From an uncultured Eubacteriales bacterium (GTDB lineage: Bacteria; Bacillota; Clostridia; Peptostreptococcales; Anaerovoracaceae): 5,343 nucleotides of DNA. Both the position numbers and the translations under genes were made by a program. Position 1 is the first letter of the stretch; every line of letters starts with the position of its first letter. The stretch spans positions 1 through 5,343 of the forward strand of contig CAUEYG010000156.1 of assembly GCA_959021945.1 (NCBI GenBank), read 5' to 3'. The notes under the pieces are model-generated. The model made no database searches and was not told the DNA's origin. It saw nothing but the letters and a program-made list of their open reading frames with translations. Of the stretch, positions 1 through 5,343 are shown in pieces.

Positions 1-24
1 CTTACAAAAGGGAATCGCATCCTA

Positions 25-41
25 AGCTAACCCGAGCTAAC
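25..41 (+). repeat. Tandem AGCTAAC direct repeat in the leader
   Basis: Two exact copies of AGCTAAC (25-31 and 35-41) lie 10 bp apart start to start, about one helical turn. They are 50-65 bp upstream of the oxidoreductase start, where an operator or activator site could lie. Two 7-bp copies this close could be chance, so a regulatory role is inference only. Confidence 0.35.
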
Positions 42-71
42 AGTATAAGAAGTCCGTTTATTGTTTATACT
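42..71 (+). promoter_or_regulatory. Short dyad upstream of the oxidoreductase
   Basis: AGTATAA (42-48) is the exact reverse complement of TTATACT (65-71), with a 16-nt spacer. An overlapping alternative pairing is GAAGT (49-53) with ACTTC (69-73). The element ends just before the ribosome binding site, so it could be a protein-binding dyad or a weak leader hairpin. The right arm also contains TATACT, which resembles a -10 box, but no good -35 lies at the expected spacing. Confidence 0.25.
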
Positions 72-76
72 TCAAT

Positions 77-85
77 AAAGGAGGT
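77..85 (+). promoter_or_regulatory. Ribosome binding site of the 92-1174 oxidoreductase
   Basis: AAAGGAGGT is a near-perfect anti-Shine-Dalgarno match and ends 6 nt before the ATG at 92. It fixes the start codon and suggests efficient translation. Confidence 0.85.
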
Positions 86-91
86 CTCATT

Positions 92-1174
92 ATGAAACGT
101 AAAGTAAAAGTCGCCCAGTATGGGTGCGGTAAGATGAGCAAGTATCTGATGAGGTATGTATTGGAAAAAGATGCGGAACTGGTAGCTGCCTTTGACACAA
201 ATCCGCAGATCATTGGCAAAGATGTGAGTACCATTATGGGTGGAGAGAAGGCAGGAGTGACAATTTCTTCTGCAGCAGACGCAGATTCGGTTCTGGCGGA
301 AACAAAGCCCGATGTATGTATCATTGCTACTCGCAGTACCATGGCCGAGCTTAAGGACGCCTTTTCTGTTTGTGCCAAGAACAGTGTAAATGCCATATCT
401 ACTTGCGAAGAGTCCCTCTATCCGTGGAACTCTTCGCCGGACATCACAAAAGAGCTGGACCGATTGGCAAAAGAACACAACTGCACCTTGTGCGGCAGCG
501 GTTATCCCGACCTTTATTGGGGTACTCTGATTACCAATCTGGCCGCATCCTCAGCTCACATTACCAAGATCAAAGGGAGCAGCAGCTACAATGTAGAAGA
601 CTACGGCATTGCCCTGGCCCAAGGCCACGGCGCCGGGCTCACCATTGATCAATTTGAAAAGGAGATCGGCAACTACAACGATCTGTCTTCTGAGGAAATA
701 GGAGCTCTTGTTGAAAAGGGCCAATATATCCCATCTTATATGTGGAACCAAAATGGCTGGCTCTGCAGCAAGCTAGGCCTCACCGTTATCTCTCAGACAC
801 AAAAATGCATCCCTCACACTTACAAAGAGGACCTGAATTCAGAAACGTTGGGGATGACCATTAAAGCAGGTGACGCTACCGGAATGTCAGCTGTCGTAAC
901 GACAGAAACAGCGGAAGGCATTACATTGGAAACAGAATGTATTGGTAAAGTGTACGCACCGGAAGAGTTTGATAAAAACCAGTGGACCCTTTATGGGGAG
1001 CCGGATACAACCATTGTTGTAAACAAACCGGCAACCGTGGAATTGACCTGCGCCACCATTTTAAACAGGCTGCCTCAGCTCATTGACGCTGAGCCCGGCT
1101 ATATCAGTACAGATAAGCTACCATACAGTCAATATATGGTAAAGCCTCTTCATGAATATGTAATGAGTTTTTAA
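92..1174 (+). CDS. DapB/2,4-diaminopentanoate dehydrogenase-like NAD(P)-dependent oxidoreductase
   Basis: Encodes a 360-residue probably cytoplasmic oxidoreductase. The N-terminus is a Rossmann fold: a beta strand leads into GCGKM (residues 11-15), the second strand ends in an acidic residue (D35 in AAFDTNP), and IGKDVSTIMGG (41-51) follows. PDVCIIAT (73-80) matches the strand and loop where DapB-type enzymes hold the cofactor. CEESLYPW (105-112) and the stretch around 135-190 recall clostridial 2,4-diaminopentanoate dehydrogenases (the Ord family of ornithine fermentation). From memory, those carry a Gly/Asn-Pro-Gly motif where this protein has SGYPDLYWG (136-144), so the substrate may differ. 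The length suits that family better than true DapB, which is about 250-270 residues. The start is supported by an AAAGGAGGT site 6-7 nt upstream. It stands alone in the window, convergent with the his operon, with no visible ornithine or lysine fermentation partner. The dehydrogenase fold is fairly sure; the substrate is unknown. Confidence 0.85.
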   Translation: MKRKVKVAQYGCGKMSKYLMRYVLEKDAELVAAFDTNPQIIGKDVSTIMGGEKAGVTISSAADADSVLAETKPDVCIIATRSTMAELKDAFSVCAKNSVNAISTCEESLYPWNSSPDITKELDRLAKEHNCTLCGSGYPDLYWGTLITNLAASSAHITKIKGSSSYNVEDYGIALAQGHGAGLTIDQFEKEIGNYNDLSSEEIGALVEKGQYIPSYMWNQNGWLCSKLGLTVISQTQKCIPHTYKEDLNSETLGMTIKAGDATGMSAVVTTETAEGITLETECIGKVYAPEEFDKNQWTLYGEPDTTIVVNKPATVELTCATILNRLPQLIDAEPGYISTDKLPYSQYMVKPLHEYVMSF

Positions 1175-1210
1175 TTTGACATCTTCTGACTTAAAATATT
1201 GCTTGCACAG

Positions 1211-1265
1211 CAAGAAAAGAGCCCCGGCTTTACAAGCAGGGGCCCTTTTCTTGTCTTTATTTTTT
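1211..1265 (+). terminator. Long hairpin terminator between convergent genes
   Basis: Bases 1211-1253 form one almost fully symmetric hairpin. CAAGAAAAG (1211-1219) pairs with CTTTTCTTG (1245-1253), GCCCC (1221-1225) with GGGGC (1239-1243), and GCTT (1227-1230) with AAGC (1234-1237). The loop is 3 nt, and the only internal mismatches are at 1220/1244 and 1226/1238. The T-rich run 1254-1265 follows, so this is a clear Rho-independent terminator for the plus-strand oxidoreductase. It also lies 11 nt past the hisIE stop. On the minus strand the GC core is followed by TCTTTTCTTG, so the element can plausibly stop the his operon as well, though less canonically. Confidence 0.88.
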
Positions 1266-1899
1266 ATTTCATACGTTCTTGTTTTACTTTATGATCTACT
1301 ACATGTCGCTTTGCAAGCTCTGCTGTCACATCTTTCATTTCAATGCCCTGTTCTACCATCATAACCATCACATGATAGGCAAGGTCAGCTACTTCATATA
1401 TGGTTTCTTCCTTATCTTCCTTGGCACCGGCGATGATTACCTCTGTACATTCTTCGCCTACCTTTTTGAGAATCTTATCCATCCCCTTATCAAAGAGATA
1501 GGTAGTATAGCTGCCCTCTTTCGGCTGTGTTTTGCGGCCCCGTATCATTTCATACAATCCCTCATAAGAAAAGGGGGTCTCATCCTGTGCTGCGAATACC
1601 TCGTAAAAAAAGCAGCTTTCCGCACCAGTATGGCAGGCGGGCCCGTCCTTAATCACTTCTACTACGAGAGCGTCCTGGTCGCAGTCAGCTGTAATGCTGA
1701 CTACTTTCTGCCGGTTTCCGCTGGTCTCCCCTTTTCTCCACAGCTCCTGCCTGCTGCGGCTCCAAAAGCAAGTATACCCTTCCTTCATGGTGATGTCCAG
1801 AGATTCCCGGTTCATATATGCTACTGTAAGTACCTGTTTGGAGTAATAGTCCTGGACTACTGCCGGAATCAGGCCCTTTTCATCAAATTTCAGTTCCAT
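1264..1899 (-). CDS. hisIE: Bifunctional phosphoribosyl-AMP cyclohydrolase / phosphoribosyl-ATP pyrophosphatase
   Basis: A 211-residue fusion that catalyses steps two and three of histidine synthesis: PR-ATP to PR-AMP, then opening of the adenine ring to ProFAR. The N-terminal cyclohydrolase domain (about 1-105) shows VLTVAYMNRESL (23-34), FWSRSRQELWRKGETSGN (45-62) and the metal region DCDQD (72-76). Cysteines 73, 89 and 96 have the 16- and 7-residue spacing of the family's zinc ligands; D72, D74 and D76 fit the second metal site. The C-terminal HisE domain (about 113-200, an all-alpha MazG-like fold) has KKVGEECTEVIIAGAK (145-160) and EVADLAYH (169-176). Length is normal for HisIE. It is the last gene of the operon, 9 bp after hisF; AAGG overlapping the hisF stop is a modest ribosome binding site. 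The terminator hairpin follows just after its stop. Confidence 0.97.
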   Translation of the reverse strand: MELKFDEKGLIPAVVQDYYSKQVLTVAYMNRESLDITMKEGYTCFWSRSRQELWRKGETSGNRQKVVSITADCDQDALVVEVIKDGPACHTGAESCFFYEVFAAQDETPFSYEGLYEMIRGRKTQPKEGSYTTYLFDKGMDKILKKVGEECTEVIIAGAKEDKEETIYEVADLAYHVMVMMVEQGIEMKDVTAELAKRHVVDHKVKQERMK

Positions 1900-1908
1900 G
1901 CTTTTACC

Positions 1909-2664
1909 TTAGAGACGTACCTCCACGCCTTCCTTTCTCAGATATTCCTTTAATTGCTTAATGCCGATCTCCTTAAAATGAAAGATACTGGCAGCAAGTC
2001 CTGCATCAATTCCCGGATGCTGAAACAGCTGGGAAAAGTCTTCCATTTTTCCTGCGCCCCCCGATGCGATGATGGGAACAGAAACTCTGGCTGCAATTGC
2101 ATCCAGCAGTTCCAGATCAAACCCATTTTTTACACCATCTGTATCAATACTGTTGACTACCAGTTCCCCGGCTCCCCGGTTAACGCCGTCTGCTGCCCAC
2201 TGCAGCGCATCGATTCCTGTATTTTCTCTGCCGCCTTTGGAAAACAGCTTAAAAGTGCCATCCACACGTTTAATGTCCATACTGAGAACCACGCATTGAT
2301 CGCCGTATTTTTTGGCAGCTTCGCCGATCAACTCCGGGTTTCGGATAGCGCCGCTGTTGACGCTGACTTTATCAGCGCCGCATTTGAGGACCCGGTCAAA
2401 GTCCTCCAAAGTATTGATACCTCCTCCTACAGTAAGGGGGATAAAAATCTGAGAAGCCACATCTACCAGGATATCAGAAAACAAGGCCCTCTCCTCTACA
2501 CTGGCTGTAATATCATAAAAAACCAACTCATCAGCGCCGCTCTCATTGTAAAAGCGGGCCATTTCCACTGGGTCGGCCACATCTTGGATGCCTTCAAAGT
2601 TCATGCCCTTTACAACTCTGCCGTTGCGCACATCAAGACAGGGAATAATTCTCTTTGTAATCAT
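1909..2664 (-). CDS. hisF: Imidazole glycerol phosphate synthase, cyclase subunit
   Basis: A 251-residue (beta/alpha)8 barrel, full length for HisF. It joins ammonia delivered by HisH to PRFAR and releases imidazole glycerol phosphate and AICAR, in the cytoplasm as a HisH-HisF dimer. The two catalytic aspartates are in their canonical places: D11 in PCLDV and D130 in LSMDIK. Phosphate-binding loops are visible as VGGGI (79-83), the conserved SVNSGA (101-106), IDTDG (173-177) and SGGAGKMEDF (201-210). The HisA-like half-barrel repeat pattern is evident. It follows hisA by 9 bp, and its AAGGAGG site (2669-2675) overlaps the hisA stop codon, so translational coupling is likely. No key residue is missing. 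Confidence 0.98.
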   Translation of the reverse strand: MITKRIIPCLDVRNGRVVKGMNFEGIQDVADPVEMARFYNESGADELVFYDITASVEERALFSDILVDVASQIFIPLTVGGGINTLEDFDRVLKCGADKVSVNSGAIRNPELIGEAAKKYGDQCVVLSMDIKRVDGTFKLFSKGGRENTGIDALQWAADGVNRGAGELVVNSIDTDGVKNGFDLELLDAIAARVSVPIIASGGAGKMEDFSQLFQHPGIDAGLAASIFHFKEIGIKQLKEYLRKEGVEVRL

Positions 2665-2673
2665 GCCTCCTCC

Positions 2674-3384
2674 TTATTCTGCTAACTGCAGCGCCTTTTT
2701 CAGGTCCAAGACGCCATCATAAAGTGCTTTTCCTAAAATAGCTCCATAGGCAGTTTCCTTGAGCGCTGTAATTTCTTCCTCAAAGCTGATGCCACCAGAA
2801 GCCACAATATCCAGGCCTTCTATCTGAGCCAGCCGCCTATAAGCCTCTAAGTTTGTGCCCTTTAGTCCGCCGTCTCTGGAAATATCCGTATAAATAACAG
2901 TTTTGACTCCGATTTCCGCTAGGTATCTGCAAAACTCCATGCCATCCTTGTCTGTGGTTTCTTTCCACCCGTTGATGGCTACAAGCCCATCCTTTACATC
3001 AACGCCAACTGCAATTTTTTCTTTATATTTTGCAACCATCTGCCGGAGAAATTCTGGTTCCTTTACTGCAATAGTACCCAGGATAACACGGCCTACGCCC
3101 AGATCCAGGTACTGCCTGATCCTCTCTTCATCACGGATGCCGCCTCCCACTTCTACAAAGAGGTCCATATGGGAAACAATGGCTTTAATGGAGTCAAAGT
3201 TGACCAAGCGGCCATCCTTAGCTCCATCCAGGTCAACAAGATGTAAATTTCTAGCTCCTGCTTCTTTAAATCTCCTTGCAACGTCTACAGGGCTCTGACT
3301 ATACACGGTCATCTGGTCATAGTCTCCCTGAAACAGACGGACAGCCTGCCCGTCTTTCAAATCAATGGCCGGAAATAGTTCCAT
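2674..3384 (-). CDS. hisA: ProFAR isomerase (phosphoribosylformimino-5-aminoimidazole carboxamide ribotide isomerase)
   Basis: A 236-residue (beta/alpha)8 barrel that performs the Amadori rearrangement of ProFAR to PRFAR. The start PAIDLKDGQAVRL (5-17) carries the catalytic D8. The second catalytic aspartate is D129 in GVDVKDG, followed by INGWKE (137-142), where family members have the active-site tryptophan. Phosphate loops are VEVGGGIR (77-84), YTDISRDG (165-172) and VASGGIS (194-200). The length is typical. No Trp-pathway (PriA) role is suggested, because the his operon is conventional and nothing here points to a missing TrpF. The start lies 6 bp after the membrane-protein gene, and the best Shine-Dalgarno (AAAGGA, 3397-3402) sits inside that gene, about 12 nt from the ATG. 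Confidence 0.97.
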   Translation of the reverse strand: MELFPAIDLKDGQAVRLFQGDYDQMTVYSQSPVDVARRFKEAGARNLHLVDLDGAKDGRLVNFDSIKAIVSHMDLFVEVGGGIRDEERIRQYLDLGVGRVILGTIAVKEPEFLRQMVAKYKEKIAVGVDVKDGLVAINGWKETTDKDGMEFCRYLAEIGVKTVIYTDISRDGGLKGTNLEAYRRLAQIEGLDIVASGGISFEEEITALKETAYGAILGKALYDGVLDLKKALQLAE

Positions 3385-3390
3385 AGATTC

Positions 3391-4035
3391 TTACTTTCCT
3401 TTCTGCTGATTGAAGAGAATATCCAGAGCCTGAGGAGATTCACCGTAAGATTTTACATCCTTCATCAAAAGGTCTTCCGCCTGCTGCTCGTTGAGAAAGA
3501 CGGTTACTTCTTCTGATTTGCCGCCTTTTTTCAGCATATAGGTCCACTGAACCTCTTGTGCATCTGGCACTAAGGCCAAGATCTGCTCTGCGTATTTCTG
3601 CATTTCTTTATCAAATTTATCTTTGTCCGCCTCTGCCACCGTTTTGTCAAAACGAATATTCATGCTCTTAGGCGTGTCCTTTGTCTGCAATTCCACCTTA
3701 TAGCTAGCAACATTCTTTTTCAAATCAATGGTTTCCAATAGCTTTGCCACTGCCGCTGAATCTGAAATACTTTCCACTTTTGCGGCAAACAGAGTTTGTG
3801 CAGCCTTTGAAGCCGCTTGTGTCTCTGTCTGAGTTGTAGACTGCGAGGTCTGGGTCTGCTGTTCTGCAGCAGCTGATGTCGTTTCCTCGGTTTCAGTCGG
3901 GTCAAGAGGAACGCTGTTTCGGTCCTCATTTCCTGAGATCAGCAATAATAGACCGCCCAGCGCTACAGCTGTCACTGCTGCTATTATTAGAATCATTCTA
4001 AGGTTTTTATTACTGTTGCTTCGCACTGTTTTCAT
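3391..4035 (-). CDS. Single-pass membrane-anchored protein of unknown function within the his operon (possible DUF4825-like domain)
   Basis: A 214-residue protein not recognised as a histidine enzyme. A short positively charged N-terminus (K2, R5, K10, R13) precedes one hydrophobic segment (about 14-34), predicting the N-terminus inside and the rest outside the membrane. There is no cysteine anywhere, so it is not a lipoprotein. A Thr/Gln/Ser/Ala/Glu-rich linker (about 45-80) leads to a compact domain starting LFAAKVESISDSAAVAKLL (82-100). With VELQTKDTPKSMNIRF (114-129) and a helix running to LVPDAQEVQW (155-164), it recalls from memory the DUF4825 domain of Firmicute envelope proteins; this is a tentative match. 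The tail 165-214 is polar. The reading frame is open up to 4227, but the ATG at 4035 is chosen: it has AGGAGA 7 nt upstream, and longer versions would overlap hisH by about 170 bp and place soluble sequence before the membrane segment. It sits 19 bp after hisH and 6 bp before hisA. Confidence 0.85.
   Translation of the reverse strand: MKTVRSNSNKNLRMILIIAAVTAVALGGLLLLISGNEDRNSVPLDPTETEETTSAAAEQQTQTSQSTTQTETQAASKAAQTLFAAKVESISDSAAVAKLLETIDLKKNVASYKVELQTKDTPKSMNIRFDKTVAEADKDKFDKEMQKYAEQILALVPDAQEVQWTYMLKKGGKSEEVTVFLNEQQAEDLLMKDVKSYGESPQALDILFNQQKGK
3397..3402 (-). promoter_or_regulatory. Distant ribosome binding site of hisA, inside the preceding gene
   Basis: Read on the minus strand, AAAGGA lies before the stop codon of the upstream gene and 12 nt before the hisA ATG at 3384. 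That spacing is longer than the usual 5-9 nt, and nothing better lies closer. hisA may therefore depend on ribosomes finishing the upstream gene. The motif is seen; the coupling is inferred. Confidence 0.5.
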
Positions 4036-4042
4036 GCCTCTG

Positions 4043-4048
4043 TCTCCT
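4043..4048 (-). promoter_or_regulatory. Ribosome binding site that fixes the membrane-protein start
   Basis: AGGAGA on the minus strand lies 7 nt before the ATG at 4035, inside the 19-bp gap after the hisH stop. It is the main reason for rejecting the upstream in-frame start at 4227. Confidence 0.75.
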
Positions 4049-4054
4049 ATCCAT

Positions 4055-4681
4055 TTACAGTTCAAGAAAGGCTTGCAAAATATTAAGCCCCACATTGCCG
4101 CTCTTCTCTGGATGGAACTGGGTCCCATATACGTTTCCGCTGCGAACGGCGCCAGTGATTTCAATATCGTAATTGGACGACGCAATGGTGTTGGCAAGAC
4201 AGTTCTTTGCATAAAAGCTATGCACATAATAGACGTAGTCGCCCTCTTTTATATATTTAAAAAGAGGTTCCCCGTCATTTTTCAGTTTCAGGCTATTCCA
4301 CCCAATATGGGGTACTTTCAGCTTTTCCCCATCAGGTCTTGGAGGCAGGTCCGCTTCTATGGATGCAATTTCACCGGGGATCAGTCCCAGCCCCTGGTGC
4401 TCACCATATTCAAAACTTTTTTCAAAAAGAAGCTGCATGCCAAGACAAATGCCTAAAAGGGGTTTTCCTTTTTTCGTCTCTCCTATAATCGTATCTACGA
4501 GACCAGTGGCCTTTAGTTTGGCTATGGCGTCTTCAAAAGCGCCTACTCCCGGCAGGATAATTCGGTCTGCTGCCAGAATGTCTTCTTTTTTGTTGGTAAC
4601 AATGGTTTCCGCTCCTAAAAATGTTAGAGAAGCGGTAAGGGAAAATAAGTTTCCTACTCCATAATCAATTACTGCAATCAT
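4055..4681 (-). CDS. hisH: Imidazole glycerol phosphate synthase, glutamine amidotransferase subunit
   Basis: A 208-residue class I (triad) glutamine amidotransferase that hydrolyses glutamine and passes ammonia to HisF. The nucleophile is C79 in LLGICLGMQLLF (75-86); the triad is completed by H190 and E192 in GTQFHPEKSG (186-195). The PGVGAF loop (44-49), which forms the oxyanion strand in HisH, and the N-terminal IDYGVGNLFSL (5-15) are both present. VPHIGWN (123-129) and YYVHSFY (151-157) are further family signatures. Length is typical. The gene starts 11 bp after hisB with AAAGGT 5 nt upstream. It is separated from hisA and its partner hisF by the membrane-protein gene, unlike the common hisH-hisA-hisF order. 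Confidence 0.98.
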   Translation of the reverse strand: MIAVIDYGVGNLFSLTASLTFLGAETIVTNKKEDILAADRIILPGVGAFEDAIAKLKATGLVDTIIGETKKGKPLLGICLGMQLLFEKSFEYGEHQGLGLIPGEIASIEADLPPRPDGEKLKVPHIGWNSLKLKNDGEPLFKYIKEGDYVYYVHSFYAKNCLANTIASSNYDIEITGAVRSGNVYGTQFHPEKSGNVGLNILQAFLEL

Positions 4682-4692
4682 GTCTTACCTTT

Positions 4693-5280
4693 CTAGAGAA
4701 CGCCTTTGGTGGAAGGAATTTCATCCGCATATCTTGTATCAATGGCTGCTGCCTGAGACAGTGCTCTTGCCAGGGACTTAAAAACAGCTTCAATAATATG
4801 ATGGCTGTTTTCCCCTGCCATCTGTTTGAAATGAAGGGTCAGTCCCATTTCCCGAGAAAATGCAGTCATAAATTCTTTGACCAGCTCTGTATCAAAAGTA
4901 CCCACTTTTTGTGTCGGTATTTCCACATCAAAATTCAAATACGCTCTCCCACTAATGTCCAGTCCGCACAAAACCAGAGTTTCATCCATAGGCAGCAGCA
5001 TACTGCCATAGCGGCAGATGCCCCGCTTTTCTCCCAGGGCAGCTTTGAAAGCCTGTCCCAGAGAAATTCCGATATCTTCTGTTGTGTGGTGGTCATCTAC
5101 ATGGCTGTCGCCTCTGCACTCTATCGAAAGATCAAAACGCCCATGACGTGCAAACAGCTCCATCATATGGTCGAGAAATCCGCACCCTGTGTTGATTTGG
5201 TAGCTGCCGCTGCCGTCAATATCCAGTGACAGTTTGATTTCTGTCTCGTTTGTTTTCCTGTTAATCCGGCTTGTCCTCAT
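4693..5280 (-). CDS. hisB: Imidazoleglycerol-phosphate dehydratase (monofunctional)
   Basis: A 195-residue manganese-dependent dehydratase that converts imidazole glycerol phosphate to imidazole acetol phosphate. Metal-binding signatures are intact: FLDHMMELFARHG (35-47), DDHHTTEDIGISLG (62-75) and GENSHHIIEAVFKSLARAL (156-174), with the conserved C-terminal PSTKGVL. The family's two similar half-domains are visible as the paired DHHTTED and SHHIIE motifs. There is no HAD phosphatase domain as in the enterobacterial HisB fusion, so histidinol-phosphate phosphatase must be a separate protein, probably encoded elsewhere. The ATG overlaps the stop codon of the upstream gene (ATGA), and AAAGGAG (5287-5293) lies 6 nt upstream inside that gene, which implies translational coupling. 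Confidence 0.98.
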   Translation of the reverse strand: MRTSRINRKTNETEIKLSLDIDGSGSYQINTGCGFLDHMMELFARHGRFDLSIECRGDSHVDDHHTTEDIGISLGQAFKAALGEKRGICRYGSMLLPMDETLVLCGLDISGRAYLNFDVEIPTQKVGTFDTELVKEFMTAFSREMGLTLHFKQMAGENSHHIIEAVFKSLARALSQAAAIDTRYADEIPSTKGVL

Positions 5281-5343
5281 TTCCTGCTCCTTTCCAGCAA
5301 TTCCTCTGTAGCCAAAAGAAGCGCCCTCATGTGCTCTTCTGTG
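5277..5343 (-). CDS. hisC: C-terminal end of an upstream gene, probably histidinol-phosphate aminotransferase (partial)
   Basis: Read on the minus strand from 5342, 21 sense codons lead to a TGA at 5279-5277 that overlaps the hisB start by 4 bp. The peptide begins TEEHMRALLLATEELL and ends in a basic tail. HisC proteins typically end with a strand followed by GTEE(E/Q)xxxLLxALxEIL, and this matches that pattern; HisD and HisG C-termini do not resemble it. HisC transaminates imidazole acetol phosphate with glutamate using pyridoxal phosphate, and hisC just before hisB is common. The gene is cut by the window edge, not broken. With so few residues the frame is convincing, but the family call is an inference. 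Confidence 0.65.
   Translation of the reverse strand, partial: TEEHMRALLLATEELLERSRK
5287..5293 (-). promoter_or_regulatory. Ribosome binding site of hisB, within the upstream gene
   Basis: AAAGGAG on the minus strand lies 6 nt before the hisB ATG and within the last codons of the upstream gene. Together with the ATGA stop/start overlap, it supports the chosen start. Confidence 0.8.

Noticed and set aside
66..71. TATACT as a -10 promoter box for the oxidoreductase
   Set aside because: No acceptable -35 lies 16-18 bp upstream, and transcription would begin inside the ribosome binding site.
3..95. Open frame through the whole leader ending in a TGA that overlaps the ATG at 92
   Set aside because: It could be the tail of an upstream gene with an ATGA overlap, but 30 open codons are not unlikely by chance and the peptide is not recognisable. 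The other two frames stop at 22-30. It cannot be decided without sequence to the left.
65..478. Minus-strand open frames opposite the start of the oxidoreductase
   Set aside because: They lie over a well-supported Rossmann domain, resemble no family and are shadows of the coding strand.
1279..1953. 224-codon plus-strand open frame opposite hisIE
   Set aside because: It lies antisense to a certain, fully conserved gene and has no recognisable domain. It is a by-product of codon use on the other strand.
1954..2685. 243-codon plus-strand open frame opposite hisF
   Set aside because: It is fully antisense to hisF, with no domain and no convincing ribosome binding site.
1909..3384. Similarity between hisA and hisF as a duplication of note
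   Set aside because: The shared half-barrel ancestry of these two enzymes is long established and not specific to this window.
3780..3905. Low-complexity linker region of the membrane protein as a DNA repeat element
   Set aside because: The Thr/Gln/Ser-rich codons are degenerate with no regular repeat unit. It is best explained as a flexible extracytoplasmic linker in the protein.
4036..4227. N-terminal extension giving a 278-residue version of the membrane protein
   Set aside because: It overlaps the 3' end of hisH by about 170 bp, lacks a better ribosome binding site, and would bury the membrane anchor behind low-quality sequence. The ATG at 4035 has a proper Shine-Dalgarno.

Overview
The window looks like chromosomal DNA from a low-to-medium GC Gram-positive anaerobe, probably a Clostridia-class Firmicute. 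This is an inference from three things: purine-rich AGGAGG-type ribosome binding sites before nearly every gene, a compact his operon that ends in a fused hisIE, and a neighbour resembling the 2,4-diaminopentanoate dehydrogenases of amino-acid-fermenting clostridia. No rRNA, tRNA, CRISPR, insertion sequence or phage feature was seen.

Right-hand four-fifths, minus strand (read from 5343 down to 1264): the distal part of a histidine biosynthesis operon. In transcription order it holds the last codons of a gene that is probably hisC (cut by the window edge), hisB (monofunctional imidazoleglycerol-phosphate dehydratase), hisH, an unrecognised single-pass membrane protein, hisA, hisF and hisIE. 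Junctions are tight: a 4-bp ATGA overlap, then gaps of 11, 19, 6, 9 and 9 bp, usually with the ribosome binding site in or next to the preceding stop codon. Together the enzymes cover PR-ATP hydrolysis and ring opening (HisIE), isomerisation (HisA), imidazole ring formation with glutamine-derived ammonia (HisH plus HisF), dehydration (HisB) and, if the call is right, transamination (HisC). hisG, hisZ (if used), hisD and a histidinol-phosphate phosphatase are not here. The promoter and any leader control lie beyond position 5343.

Left part, plus strand: one gene (92-1174) for a DapB/diaminopentanoate-dehydrogenase-like NAD(P)-dependent oxidoreductase, preceded by a 91-bp leader with a tandem AGCTAAC repeat, a short dyad and a strong ribosome binding site. 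It converges on the his operon. The 89-bp gap between them holds a long hairpin followed by a T-rich tract, which can serve as terminator for the plus-strand gene and plausibly for the his operon too.

Most of the window is ordinary core metabolism. The item most worth a second look is the membrane-anchored protein inserted between hisH and hisA. It has no obvious role in histidine synthesis, yet it is built into the operon. No gene-free stretch exceeds 91 bp.
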